Assembly: GCF_003316875.1 (NCBI RefSeq)
Contig: NZ_QMIL01000002.1
Span: forward strand, 62,001 to 126,000
Length of the DNA: 64,000 nucleotides
Direction of reading: 5' to 3'
Source: Aliidiomarina celeris
Lineage (GTDB): Bacteria; Pseudomonadota; Gammaproteobacteria; Enterobacterales; Alteromonadaceae
Part shown: positions 1 to 8,021 of the stretch, piece after piece
How positions within the stretch are numbered: position 1 is the first letter of the stretch
How the letters are laid out: each line of letters begins with the position of its first letter
Program-made: the position numbers and the translations under genes
Notes under the pieces: generated by a model
What the model saw: only the letters and a program-made list of their open reading frames with translations
Database searches by the model: none
What the model was told of the DNA's origin: nothing

Positions 1-261
1 CATTACATCATCGATTTCACGTTGACTACCCGAGCCTAGTTCAACCATTTTCCCGACGTCGGCAAAATGGTCTGAAACCTCATGGCCACTGACTTCGCAA
101 GCTGTTTTAGCTTTAGAAATAACACTGACGAAATTGTCCCATTTTCCGTAGCCCAATAGGTACTGAATATCTCGGGCCAACCAGTATTCCACGCCATCAT
201 CTGTGCGTTGCGAGTGGCCCTCAAATGTGGCTGTTAGCGATTGTATTTGTTGCTGTTCCAT
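1..261 (-). CDS. dinD: DinD-like DNA damage-inducible protein, 3' end cut off by window edge
   Basis: The reading frame opens at an ATG at 261 behind a GGAGGG ribosome site and runs without a stop to base 1, giving the first 87 residues. Visible segments such as YWLARDIQYLLGYGKWDNF, SKAKTACEVSGHEVSDHF and VGKMVELGSG match the N-terminus of E. coli DinD. E. coli DinD is SOS-induced and is reported to antagonise RecA filaments in vitro; that is family knowledge. The gene follows hsdM by 16 bases on the same strand and probably shares its transcript. DinD genes are often found inside type I restriction loci, so its function here may be tied to that system rather than to SOS. No LexA box is visible directly upstream because hsdM abuts it. 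Confidence 0.82.
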   Translation of the reverse strand, partial: MEQQQIQSLTATFEGHSQRTDDGVEYWLARDIQYLLGYGKWDNFVSVISKAKTACEVSGHEVSDHFADVGKMVELGSGSQREIDDVM

Positions 262-277
262 TGCATACCCTCCTTTA

Positions 278-1819
278 TTACTTAGATTGGTAACCTAATT
301 CGCTTAAATAGATTTCCATCTCTTTTTCGAGCTCCGCCAATTCTGCTTTCAGCTTCAAGCGCTCTTCCCGCACCGCCATAAGATCAATTTCTTCCTCTTC
401 CTCAAAGGTGTCCACATAGCGCGGAATGTTGAGGTTGTAATCGTTCTCTTGAATTTCTTCGAGGCTGGCTAGGTAGGCGTATTTGTCCACACTTGCGCGA
501 GCACGGTAGGTATCAACGATTTTCTGAATGTTCTCGTCGCTGAGTTGGTTCTGGTTTTTACCCGATTTGAACTCGCGCGAGGCATCGATAAATAACACTT
601 TTTCGTTATCTTTGTTTTTCTTGAAGAGCAAAATAGCAGCAGGAATACCCGTACCGTAAAACAGTTTTTCCGGTAAACCAATCACTGCATCGAGTAGGTT
701 CTCATCAATGAGTTGCTTGCGAATTTTACCTTCTGAAGAACCGCGGAAAAGTACGCCGTGGGGCACCACTACACCCATACGCCCGCCGTGTTTCGATGAC
801 GAGCCTGGTTTTAAGGTTTCAATCATGTGCAGAATAAAAGCGTAATCACCTTTAGTTTTGGGCGGAATGCCACGGCGAAAACGCCCAAACTTATCGTTTT
901 CGGCATCACCATGGCCCCATTTGTCTAAGCTAAAGGGTGGGTTTGCGGTAACGATATCAAACAACATGAGATCGCCGTTTTTATCGAGTAGCTTGGGGTT
1001 ACGAATGGTATCGCCCCATTCAATTTTGTGGTTGTCTTCGCCATGCAAAAACATGTTCATTTTAGCCAATGACCAGGTTGAGCCAATAGCTTCTTGCCCA
1101 TACAGCGCGTATTGCTTGCTGCCGTGATTCGCCACTACTTTACGACCACACTTCATCAAGAGTGAACCAGAACCACAAGCAGGATCACAAATGCTGTCGC
1201 CCGGTTGCGGGTCGAGTAATTCAGCGATTAAATCCGACACCTCCGGCGGAGTATAAAACTCACCGGCTTTTTGTCCGCCGCTGGCGGCAAAGTTTTTAAT
1301 CAGGTATTCGTAAGCGTTCCCTATCACATCCAGCGTACCAACGCGGCTAGGTTTAAGGTTCAGCTCAGGTTTAGCGAAATCTTCAAGTAAGTGGCGCAGT
1401 ATGTCGTTCTTTTGCTTTTCTTCGCCCAATTTGTCGGTGTTAAAGCTGATGTCTTGGAACACGCTTTTACCGGCGTCTTTCAGTTTGGTGCCATTGGCTT
1501 CTTCAATAGCATGCAACGCTTGATCAATGCGCTCACCATTGCCCGGCTCATAACGGTGCTCGTACAAGGCATAAAAGCTAGCTTCGCGCGGTAATACGAA
1601 GCGTTCATTTTTCATTAGCTCTTCTATTAATTCAGGCACATCGCCATGTTCCGCTTGATACTGTTCGTAGTGGTCTTGCCATACGTCTGAGATGTACTTT
1701 AAAAACAGCATGGTAAGGAGAAAGTCTTGATAGGTACCCGCGTTTATTGTTCCACGGAAAGTATCGCAGGCACTCCAAAGGGCTTTGTTGATTGAATCTT
1801 GATTGATTTTGTCGTTCAT
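278..1819 (-). CDS. hsdM: Type I restriction-modification system, DNA methyltransferase subunit HsdM
   Basis: This 513-residue N6-adenine methyltransferase subunit methylates DNA at sites chosen by HsdS and also forms part of the restriction complex. The N-terminal HsdM_N helical domain (about 5-140) is followed by the SAM-binding motif DPACGSGSL near residue 212 and the catalytic motif ANPPF near 290. The C-terminus is an acidic, Lys/Glu-rich predicted coiled coil. I chose the ATG at 1819 because it follows AAGGAG with good spacing; a longer frame from 1855 overlaps hsdS and lacks support. The gene starts one base after the hsdS stop, so the two are translationally coupled. No hsdR lies in the window; it may lie beyond dinD to the left. 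Confidence 0.95.
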   Translation of the reverse strand: MNDKINQDSINKALWSACDTFRGTINAGTYQDFLLTMLFLKYISDVWQDHYEQYQAEHGDVPELIEELMKNERFVLPREASFYALYEHRYEPGNGERIDQALHAIEEANGTKLKDAGKSVFQDISFNTDKLGEEKQKNDILRHLLEDFAKPELNLKPSRVGTLDVIGNAYEYLIKNFAASGGQKAGEFYTPPEVSDLIAELLDPQPGDSICDPACGSGSLLMKCGRKVVANHGSKQYALYGQEAIGSTWSLAKMNMFLHGEDNHKIEWGDTIRNPKLLDKNGDLMLFDIVTANPPFSLDKWGHGDAENDKFGRFRRGIPPKTKGDYAFILHMIETLKPGSSSKHGGRMGVVVPHGVLFRGSSEGKIRKQLIDENLLDAVIGLPEKLFYGTGIPAAILLFKKNKDNEKVLFIDASREFKSGKNQNQLSDENIQKIVDTYRARASVDKYAYLASLEEIQENDYNLNIPRYVDTFEEEEEIDLMAVREERLKLKAELAELEKEMEIYLSELGYQSK

Positions 1820-1820
1820 A

Positions 1821-2450
1821 TTAATTCGTCTCCTTGAGTAATTGCTGCAGCACACCGGTTATCATTGCTTCGCGGTTTGCGAGTAGGGCATGCGTAAGCT
1901 GCTGTTCCCTTTTCCACATGCTGTTCAACTTTAAAATTTGGTTTTGTTTTTTGAGCGTTGGTAACGGAATTTGTACCTGCTTCACCGCCGATGTTTTCAA
2001 TAGCATGATATTGGTGCCTTGGCTTTCGCCTACAAGTAAGCGTTGTGTATTCGCTTCATTTAATAACCAACAAAGGAAATCGGCTGACACCTTATTCTTA
2101 TGTCTTTCTTTCACGGTGATCACCAAAAATTGACTACTCACTACCACAGGTAAACTCTTGTCGTTGGGCTCTATTTTAAAGGCCTTAAGAAAGCTACCTT
2201 TCGATGGCAATACAATGCTATCCGCTTCAACAAAAGCTTTAGGCTTACCTTGCCAGTTTATTTGCGGTAGATCACTAGGTGTAATAGCCACAGACTGAGT
2301 TTCATCCCAAATTCTACGGGTATCTTTAAGTTGAACGATATGCGCATTGCCATTTTTCACTTCATCGACACGTTCACGAAAGGTAAAGCCCATACGAACA
2401 TCTGCGATGTTTCCGAGCGGCACGGTATTTGAAATTAATTGGTTTGTCAT
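1821..2450 (-). CDS. hsdS: Half-size HsdS specificity subunit with a single target-recognition domain
   Basis: This 209-residue protein is about half the normal HsdS length of 400-450. It has one target-recognition domain starting PLGNIADVRMGFTFRE and one C-terminal helical repeat ending in LLANREAMITGVLQQLL. Full HsdS proteins carry two such units, reading the two halves of a bipartite site. Half-size versions are known to work as dimers and then recognise a palindromic split sequence. A strong AAGGAGG site precedes the ATG. There is no stop-interrupted second half on either side: upstream is a different gene and downstream is hsdM. The gene therefore looks natively short. The order S-then-M is reversed from the common M-then-S order. 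Confidence 0.85.
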   Translation of the reverse strand: MTNQLISNTVPLGNIADVRMGFTFRERVDEVKNGNAHIVQLKDTRRIWDETQSVAITPSDLPQINWQGKPKAFVEADSIVLPSKGSFLKAFKIEPNDKSLPVVVSSQFLVITVKERHKNKVSADFLCWLLNEANTQRLLVGESQGTNIMLLKTSAVKQVQIPLPTLKKQNQILKLNSMWKREQQLTHALLANREAMITGVLQQLLKETN

Positions 2451-2487
2451 TGGTCCTCCTTGAGTGCGCCTTCCTTGGCGTTATTAT

Positions 2488-2775
2488 TTATACGACTTTG
2501 CGTAAAACCTTTGAAAGCGCTTCATCCAGATCTAAACCAATATCTGAAATTATCCAATCAGCTTTACCAGTCAGTTCGGTCACAATTATTGAAAGTCCTT
2601 CTTTAACCGTATTTGCTACCGCTCCACATAATTGGGTTTGAGTGAGATCTGATTGCAGAGTCCAAGAAGAATCAAGCACCTGAACTGCTCTACCTAGCTC
2701 TTTAATTTTAAATTCTAATGCTTCCCGAAAACTTTCATCGGTTAGTTCGTACGTAATCTGATATAATTTTTTCAT
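2488..2775 (-). CDS. Small Cas2/SinR-like protein in a restriction operon
   Basis: This 95-residue protein has a ferredoxin-like pattern. The first strand is MKKLYQITYELT, followed by a helix, then LDSSWTLQSDLTQTQL and a strand IIVTELTGKADW. That pattern is typical of the SinR-like branch of the Cas2 superfamily, whose members usually read LDSxWlvkSdlt...llVxxLtG. Cas2 proteins are dimeric nuclease-fold proteins, and many stand-alone homologues have no known role. No CRISPR repeats or cas1 are present here. The gene starts behind AGAGG and lies 37 bases upstream of hsdS on the same strand, with its own promoter, so it is the first gene of the restriction operon. The fold assignment is by eye; activity is unknown. 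Confidence 0.6.
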   Translation of the reverse strand: MKKLYQITYELTDESFREALEFKIKELGRAVQVLDSSWTLQSDLTQTQLCGAVANTVKEGLSIIVTELTGKADWIISDIGLDLDEALSKVLRKVV

Positions 2776-2817
2776 TCATTTACCTCTCTAATTTTAAAGG
2801 GTTAGTGGGAAATGAAG

Positions 2818-2845
2818 GCTATGACAGGTGGCCGCCTGTCATAGC
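2818..2845. repeat. Perfect 11-bp inverted repeat in the 5' leader of the restriction operon
   Basis: The arms GCTATGACAGG and CCTGTCATAGC are separated by six bases. The hairpin lies between the predicted promoter and the Cas2-like gene and has no T-run on either side, so it is not a standard terminator. It could be a leader RNA structure, a protein-binding dyad or a mobile-element scar. Confidence 0.6.
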
Positions 2846-2860
2846 ACCTCTACAATACAA

Positions 2861-2875
2861 TTGTTACAGTAACAA
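2861..2875. promoter_or_regulatory. Candidate operator, TTGTTACAGTAACAA dyad
   Basis: A perfect 7-1-7 palindrome sits about 7-21 bases downstream of the expected transcription start of the restriction operon. That position would suit a repressor. No candidate regulator gene is visible in the island, so the binding protein is unknown. Confidence 0.4.
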
Positions 2876-2888
2876 CAATACAGCACTA

Positions 2889-2917
2889 AAAGTAGACTGC
2901 AAATGAAGAGTTGTCAA
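2889..2917 (-). promoter_or_regulatory. Predicted sigma-70 promoter of the Cas2-like/hsdS/hsdM/dinD operon
   Basis: On the minus strand a consensus TTGACA -35 box (2912-2917) is followed after exactly 17 bases by TACTTT (2889-2894). It reads towards the Cas2-like gene 114 bases away and lies just past the stop of the AbiH gene. Confidence 0.5.
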
Positions 2918-2939
2918 ATTTTATTTTGCAGTAATATCT

Positions 2940-3842
2940 CTACTGAGCTTCGCTTCTTGTGAGCTGTAGGAACGTCACTTCATGCTTGGAAACGCCAAGG
3001 TTATCCATAACACTCTGATGATGTAGCTTTTCACCTTGTGAGAAATAGCTAATATGCCAGTGTGGTTTGCCAACACGTGTCGCATCAATTACAGCTTCGA
3101 AATAGGGGATATCTACGCTTGATAGTGAGTGGCCCCAAACGTAAATATTTGTGATTTCAGCCAAACGCTCCATAAAATCGTTATGTTTAATAAGTAGGCT
3201 ATCTGTTGGTTTGAAGGTGGCTTGAAAATAGTTTTTTATGATGTCCTGACCTTCTATTGTGCGGACATCATGATCATCACTCGCGTGATTCTCTTGCGAT
3301 TCAATACGGCTCTGTGGGTTCCAGCCATGCCCTAGAATAATCTCTTCTTCGCCACCATTGTTAATAGAGCCATGAATATGCAGAATTTGGTCATCTGGGA
3401 TAGCGTAAAAGTCTTGCAGTACGGGCGTGTAATTAAAGTTCAAGAACAAGCTCGGGTTGACAATGCGGAGCTTTAAACTTTCATCCATTGCGCTCATATC
3501 AATGTCACACAGCCAAGCATAAAAGTGCTCTTTAAGCTCTGAAGATAACGGCTCAACTATCCTACTAATTTCTAACTGGTAATCATGATGAAAGGAGTCG
3601 CTCCAATCATCGGCACCGTAAGACTTTAAAAAATAGCTAGCTTCGTCAACAACAGTATCTTCGTCAAAGTTCGCGAATGCTTCTTCTAAATTGGACCAGT
3701 TCCCTTGTAAATTGCACAGGTACTTTTCTGCGACCTCAACAAGCTGCGGTTTTCGCATTAAAACATAGACCCGGAAATCTTCGAACCGCGTGGGCAGTCC
3801 GTGGTAAAGATCGAAGCCGTTACCGAGAATGTATAGATTCGT
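2940..3842 (-). CDS. AbiH-family phage-defence protein with an ACG start codon
   Basis: AbiH proteins are abortive-infection phage-resistance factors of unclear mechanism. The protein shows the family's N-terminal nucleotide-binding-like motif ILGNGFDLYHGLPTRFEDF, a central LFLNFNYTPVLQDFY and IHGSINN, and a C-terminal IYVWGHSLSSVDIPYFE, giving about 300 residues. The first in-frame ATG is at 3758, but starting there would remove the conserved GNGFDL motif. The homologous start is a codon reading ACG at 3840-3842, placed six bases after GAGGGAG, so the protein would begin (M/T)NLYILGNGFDL. Either the ATG mutated to ACG, weakening or silencing the gene, or ACG is used. The rest of the frame is intact. 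It is on the same strand as the restriction operon but has its own upstream region. Confidence 0.75.
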   Translation of the reverse strand, partial: TNLYILGNGFDLYHGLPTRFEDFRVYVLMRKPQLVEVAEKYLCNLQGNWSNLEEAFANFDEDTVVDEASYFLKSYGADDWSDSFHHDYQLEISRIVEPLSSELKEHFYAWLCDIDMSAMDESLKLRIVNPSLFLNFNYTPVLQDFYAIPDDQILHIHGSINNGGEEEIILGHGWNPQSRIESQENHASDDHDVRTIEGQDIIKNYFQATFKPTDSLLIKHNDFMERLAEITNIYVWGHSLSSVDIPYFEAVIDATRVGKPHWHISYFSQGEKLHHQSVMDNLGVSKHEVTFLQLTRSEAQ

Positions 3843-3917
3843 ACTTTGCTCCCTCTGTCTTCTCTACCTTTAGACATTAAGGAGTTGTACTTGTCCATGA
3901 ATTTGCAGCACAACGAC

Positions 3918-3956
3918 AAATCCCCTACCAAACCTCAGGATTCGCGCAGGGGATTT
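3918..3956. terminator. Bidirectional Rho-independent terminator downstream of glmS
   Basis: The arms AAATCCCCT and AGGGGATTT (9 bp) enclose a 21-base loop. The T-run is strong on the plus strand and short (TTT) on the minus strand. It would stop glmS transcripts before the defence island. Confidence 0.7.
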
Positions 3957-3971
3957 TTTAGCTGATACAGT

Positions 3972-3994
3972 GCGCGGCAGTGCCGCGCTTACCG
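3972..3994. repeat. REP-like GC palindrome, copy 1
   Basis: GCGCGGCA and TGCCGCGC flank a single base and are followed by TTACCG. The tail GCCGCGCTTACCG recurs in two other intergenic copies at 44.3 kb. This suggests a dispersed palindromic repeat, though only three copies are visible here. Confidence 0.5.
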
Positions 3995-4040
3995 GTGGGC
4001 GCCTACTCTACGGTTACACTCTTAGCTAAATTGCGCGGTT
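3975..4040 (-). other. Likely attTn7 target region at the 3' end of glmS
   Basis: Tn7-type transposons recognise the last codons of glmS and insert about 25 bases past its stop. This glmS ends in the conserved residues [11 protein letters not shown], and defence genes begin right behind it. No tns genes or Tn7 ends are visible, so only the target is supported, not a present transposon. Confidence 0.4.
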
Positions 4041-5832
4041 GGTCTACGTCGGTGCCTTTGATGATAGCAACGTAGTAGCTCAATAGCTGCAAAGGCAGGG
4101 TGTAGAGTATGGGGGCGATGATTTCGTCTACGTGCGCAATGTTGATCACGTGCATGGTGTCGTCGCTTTCGAAGTGTGCGTCGCGGTCGGCGAACACATA
4201 CATAATACCGCCACGGGCGCGCACTTCTTCTACGTTAGATTTCAGCTTTTCAAGTAATTCGTTATTCGGCGCTACCACAATTACGGGCATGTAGGCGTCG
4301 ATAAGCGCTAATGGTCCATGCTTGAGTTCACCCGCAGCGTAGGCTTCAGCATGAATGTAGCTGATTTCCTTGAGCTTGAGCGCTCCTTCCATAGCGATAG
4401 GGTATTGATCGCCACGACCCAAGAACAAGCTGTGATCTTTATCGGCAAACTCTTCCGCGAGCTCTTCAATTTCCTGGGTAATGGCCAATGCTTCTTCGAG
4501 CTTGCTGGGCAAAGACGCGAGTGCACGGGCAATGCGGGCTTCTACTGCGGCGTCTACGCCGTTTGCCTTGCCTAACGCGGCTACGAGCATAAGCAAGCCG
4601 GCAAGCTGGGTGGTGAACGCTTTGGTAGACGCTACACCAATTTCTGCGCCGGCTTTCGTGAGGAATGCTAAGTCTGATTCGCGCACCATGGAGGAGCTGG
4701 CCACGTTACATACCGTTAGCGTAGAGCGGTAGCCGAGTGTTTTCGCAAGACGTAACGCCGCCAAGGTGTCAGCGGTTTCGCCCGACTGAGAAATGGTGAC
4801 GAGTAGGCTGCCGGGAAACACATGTGACTTGCGGTAACGGAACTCAGAGGCTATTTCCACATTACAAGACACACCCGCATATTCCTCCAGCCAATAACGC
4901 GCCACCATACCGGCGTGGTAACTGGTACCGCAGGCCACAATTTGCACATGGCGAATATCACGGAAAATGGCTTCGGCGTCTTCACCAAAGGCGTCGAGGG
5001 CAATTTTGTCGCCATTTACGCGGCCTTCAAGAGTATTACGCACAGCGATTGGCTGCTCGTGAATTTCTTTGAGCATGAAGTGGCGATACTCACCTTTTCC
5101 GCCAGCGTCGTACTGTAATTCAGACACAATAGCTTCGCGCTCTACTTGCGCGCCAGTGTGGTCGAAAATGGTCACAGCTTCTCGCGTTACCGACGCCACA
5201 TCGCCTTCTTCAAGATAAATAAAGTTGCGTGTTACAGGTAGCAGGGCAAGTTGGTCAGACGCAATAAAGTTTTCACCAATACCTAAGCCAATTACTAAGG
5301 GGCTGCCTGAACGAGCTACCACTAAATGACCCGGATCTTGTTGGTCCATGATCACCGTACCGTAAGCACCTTCCAGCTTTTTCACTGCGGCCTTTACCGC
5401 GTTCAACAAGTTGCCTTGAGTTTTCAGTTCTTCATGAACCAAATGGCAAATTACTTCGGTGTCGGTGTCGGAATTAAAGGTGTAACCGAGCCCTTGCAGT
5501 TCTTTACGCAAGCTTTCATGGTTTTCAATAATACCGTTGTGCACTACCGCAATGCGGTTCGAGCTTAAATGCGGGTGGGCGTTGGCTTCGGTCACGCCAC
5601 CGTGGGTTGCCCAGCGCGTGTGCGCTATGCCGGCAAAACCATTAATGCCGGTTTCGGCTTGCGCTTGTGTAAGCTCTTGAACTTTACCCACACGGCGTAA
5701 CTGCTCGAGACCCTTGTCGTTTAACACCGCAATGCCCGCCGAGTCATAACCGCGGTATTCCAACCGGCGCAATCCTTCCAATAAAATGTCCGCAACGCGG
5801 CGCTCAGCAGTTGCTCCTACAATTCCACACAT
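4003..5832 (-). CDS. glmS: Glutamine--fructose-6-phosphate aminotransferase
   Basis: This cytoplasmic enzyme makes glucosamine-6-phosphate from fructose-6-phosphate and glutamine, the first step towards UDP-GlcNAc for peptidoglycan and LPS. Its 609 residues equal the E. coli length. The N-terminus MCGIVGA supplies the catalytic Cys after Met removal (class II amidotransferase domain, about 2-230). Two SIS sugar-isomerase domains follow, with [13 protein letters not shown] and ASTKAFTTQ. The C-terminus is the conserved LAKSVTVE. The gene lies 17 bases downstream of glmU, so the two are probably cotranscribed. A GGGAG site precedes the ATG. No glmS ribozyme-like leader is expected or seen. Confidence 0.98.
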   Translation of the reverse strand: MCGIVGATAERRVADILLEGLRRLEYRGYDSAGIAVLNDKGLEQLRRVGKVQELTQAQAETGINGFAGIAHTRWATHGGVTEANAHPHLSSNRIAVVHNGIIENHESLRKELQGLGYTFNSDTDTEVICHLVHEELKTQGNLLNAVKAAVKKLEGAYGTVIMDQQDPGHLVVARSGSPLVIGLGIGENFIASDQLALLPVTRNFIYLEEGDVASVTREAVTIFDHTGAQVEREAIVSELQYDAGGKGEYRHFMLKEIHEQPIAVRNTLEGRVNGDKIALDAFGEDAEAIFRDIRHVQIVACGTSYHAGMVARYWLEEYAGVSCNVEIASEFRYRKSHVFPGSLLVTISQSGETADTLAALRLAKTLGYRSTLTVCNVASSSMVRESDLAFLTKAGAEIGVASTKAFTTQLAGLLMLVAALGKANGVDAAVEARIARALASLPSKLEEALAITQEIEELAEEFADKDHSLFLGRGDQYPIAMEGALKLKEISYIHAEAYAAGELKHGPLALIDAYMPVIVVAPNNELLEKLKSNVEEVRARGGIMYVFADRDAHFESDDTMHVINIAHVDEIIAPILYTLPLQLLSYYVAIIKGTDVDQPRNLAKSVTVE

Positions 5833-5849
5833 ACGCTTTCGGTACTCCC

Positions 5850-7235
5850 TTAACTGTTTTTTTCGGGCCGTTTCCAGCCATGAATATTGCGTTGCTTTGC
5901 CCGCCCAACGGCGAGGGTTTTATCTTCTACTGCGCTGGTAATTACTGAGCCAGCGCCTGTGGTTGCATAGTTACCAATAGTAACGGGGGCAACCAATGAA
6001 CTATTTGAACCAATAAAAGCGTGGTCGCCAATAATGGTTTGGTGTTTATTAACGCCGTCGTAATTGCAGGTAATGGTGCCCGCGCCAATGTTCGCGCCTG
6101 CACCCACGGTGGTGTCGCCTAAATAGGTTAAATGGCCGGCTTTTGCGCCTTCGCCAAGGTAGCTTTTCTTCATTTCAACAAAGTTACCTACGGCAGCGTT
6201 CTTTGCCAATTCAGCACCGGGCCGCAACCGTGCAAACGGCCCTGCTTGAGCACCCTCTGCCAGCACAGCACCTTCAATAATTGAGTTCGCCTTAATACGC
6301 ACGCCGTTGCCAAGTGTGCAGTCACGAAGAATACAATTGGCTTCAATTACAACGCCTTCACCCAGCACGACCTTGCCTTCAAAAATTACGTTTACGTCTA
6401 CCACTACGTCGTTGCCAATTTCAACGCTACCACGAACATCAATGCGCGTAGGGTCCATAAGGGTGGCGCCGTTCAGCATTAACGCTTCGGCTTGGCGCTG
6501 CTGGTAGGCGCGCTCTAGTGCGGCCAACTGCACGCGATTGTTCGCACCTTCTACCTCGGCAATGCTGCTTGGTTGTGCAGTAGCAATTTCCACACCTTCT
6601 TGTTCTGCCATAGCCACAATGTCGGTAAGGTAGTATTCACCCTGCGCATTATTGTTATTTAATGCAGAAAGCCATCGCTTCAGTGCCTTGCCGTCGGCCG
6701 CCATGATTCCAGTGTTTACTTCCTGAATGGTGTGTTGCTCGGGCGTTGCGTCTTTGTGTTCCACTATGCCGAGTACTTTACCTTCGGTGCTGCGAACAAT
6801 GCGGCCATAACCACTGGGGTCGGGTAGGGTAACGGTCAGCAAGGCTAAGGCGCTGTCGCCTTTCGCTGCAAGCAGGCGCTCTAGTGTTTCTTTGCGTGTT
6901 AAGGGCACATCGCCATACAGAATAAGTACGGTGTCGTTATCTGCAATGGCAGGAATGGCTTGTTGCACCGCATGGCCAGTGCCAAGCTGCTCCGCTTGTT
7001 CGATCCAGTTTACTGGGTAGCTCGCTAGACGTTGCTTGAGCTGCTCTGCGCCATGGCCAAAAATAAGTTGCGTTGCGCTGGCGCCAAGTTGCTGCGCGGT
7101 TTCAATTACATGGGCCACCATTGGCTTATGGGCAACCGGATGGAGTACTTTGGGTAAATTAGAGCGCATTCGCGTGCCTTTACCGGCGGCGAGTATGACA
7201 ACATTGAGAGCAGGACCCTGTGCGGGGGAGTTCAT
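5850..7235 (-). CDS. glmU: Bifunctional UDP-GlcNAc pyrophosphorylase / glucosamine-1-phosphate acetyltransferase
   Basis: This enzyme acetylates glucosamine-1-phosphate and couples it to UTP to form UDP-GlcNAc, the step after GlmS and GlmM. The N-terminal nucleotidyltransferase domain carries [18 protein letters not shown]. From about residue 250 a left-handed beta helix of hexapeptide repeats follows, with the acetyltransferase segment [19 protein letters not shown]. The ATG at 7235 (461 residues) sits seven bases after AAGGA. A TTG two codons earlier is too close to that site and was not used. The gene is divergent from a small outer-membrane protein gene, so their promoters share the 150-base gap. 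Confidence 0.98.
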   Translation of the reverse strand: MNSPAQGPALNVVILAAGKGTRMRSNLPKVLHPVAHKPMVAHVIETAQQLGASATQLIFGHGAEQLKQRLASYPVNWIEQAEQLGTGHAVQQAIPAIADNDTVLILYGDVPLTRKETLERLLAAKGDSALALLTVTLPDPSGYGRIVRSTEGKVLGIVEHKDATPEQHTIQEVNTGIMAADGKALKRWLSALNNNNAQGEYYLTDIVAMAEQEGVEIATAQPSSIAEVEGANNRVQLAALERAYQQRQAEALMLNGATLMDPTRIDVRGSVEIGNDVVVDVNVIFEGKVVLGEGVVIEANCILRDCTLGNGVRIKANSIIEGAVLAEGAQAGPFARLRPGAELAKNAAVGNFVEMKKSYLGEGAKAGHLTYLGDTTVGAGANIGAGTITCNYDGVNKHQTIIGDHAFIGSNSSLVAPVTIGNYATTGAGSVITSAVEDKTLAVGRAKQRNIHGWKRPEKNS

Positions 7236-7385
7236 AGCCAAATCCTTGGGGCGTTTAGTTTGTGTTAAAAAAAAGACATTTTAGCAGTGTTTGTTACATC
7301 TTGAAACGCTTTAAATAGCGCTATTTGTGGGCTTTTCAAAGAATTAATACTACTATTCTACGGCATTTAACCATAAGGAGAAATT

Positions 7386-7925
7386 ATGCGTAAATCTTTG
7401 GTTGTTTTGGCAATTATAGCTGCTACTAGTATTAGCGGCGCGGCGCTTGCAGACGTTCAGGAGCGTAAATTTAGTGTTGGTGTAAGCTCATACGCTACTA
7501 GCGTAGACTTCCCACAAGGTACAGACGATGCTTCAGGCATTGGCCTCACTGCCACGGCAGTATTCAACACTCTCGGTGTTGGCCATTTGGGCCTCATGGC
7601 AAACTACGCAGCCATGGAACATGATCAAGTAAACGCTATTGACGTAACAAACTTTGATGCGAGCCTTATTTGGGGTAAAAACCTTGCTACCGAAGGCTTC
7701 AAATTTTACGTTGGCGGCGGATTCTTCAGCGAGAAATGGGAAGCGGGCAATTTATTAAATGAAACCTTCTCTGGCGCGCAACTTACTGGCGGCATTGGCT
7801 ACAACTTCGACCGTATTGCGCTTGACTTATTTGTGACCGCTCGCCCTGGAAGTGGTTACAAATTTCAAGGTACCGAAGCCGACGGTGCTGCAACGGCAGG
7901 TTTAAGCATTAGCTACCGCTTCTAA
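7386..7925 (+). CDS. Small outer-membrane beta-barrel protein (YfaZ/OmpA-barrel type)
   Basis: This 179-residue protein has a signal peptide (about residues 1-22, ending AALA). The mature part is rich in alternating hydrophobic strands and glycines and ends in the aromatic SISYRF typical of barrels inserted by BAM. Segments such as FKFYVGGGFFSEKW and LTGGIGYNFDRIALD fit an eight-stranded barrel. I do not recognise a specific function. AAGGAG precedes the ATG. The gene sits between atpC and glmU, where many relatives have no gene, and is oriented against both, so it is probably an independent unit closed by a strong terminator. Confidence 0.75.
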   Translation: MRKSLVVLAIIAATSISGAALADVQERKFSVGVSSYATSVDFPQGTDDASGIGLTATAVFNTLGVGHLGLMANYAAMEHDQVNAIDVTNFDASLIWGKNLATEGFKFYVGGGFFSEKWEAGNLLNETFSGAQLTGGIGYNFDRIALDLFVTARPGSGYKFQGTEADGAATAGLSISYRF

Positions 7926-7971
7926 ATTTTAGTTGTAAATTGAATGTGCAGGCGCTAAGGATGGCGCACAA

Positions 7972-7995
7972 AAAACCCGGCGAAAGCCGGGTTTT
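7972..7995. terminator. Bidirectional terminator between the porin-like gene and atpC
   Basis: A ten-base stem AAAACCCGGC/GCCGGGTTTT closes a GAAA tetraloop, with T-runs on both strands. It serves both convergent units: the outer-membrane protein gene and the whole atp operon. Confidence 0.9.
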
Positions 7996-8021
7996 TTTAT
8001 AAAAACGCCTTTGCGAACCTG

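Noticed and set aside
858-1127. 89-codon plus-strand open frame
   Set aside because: Antisense shadow of hsdM; its sequence mirrors the conserved methyltransferase region.
2488-2775. CRISPR-Cas system suggested by the Cas2-like gene
   Set aside because: No direct repeats with regular spacers and no other cas genes in the window.
3762-3898. Short minus-strand frame starting MDKYNSLMSKGRED upstream of AbiH, suggesting a frameshifted N-terminus
   Set aside because: It has no ribosome site, overlaps the AbiH start in another frame and does not encode the conserved GNGFDL motif. The ACG-start explanation needs one change instead of a frameshift.
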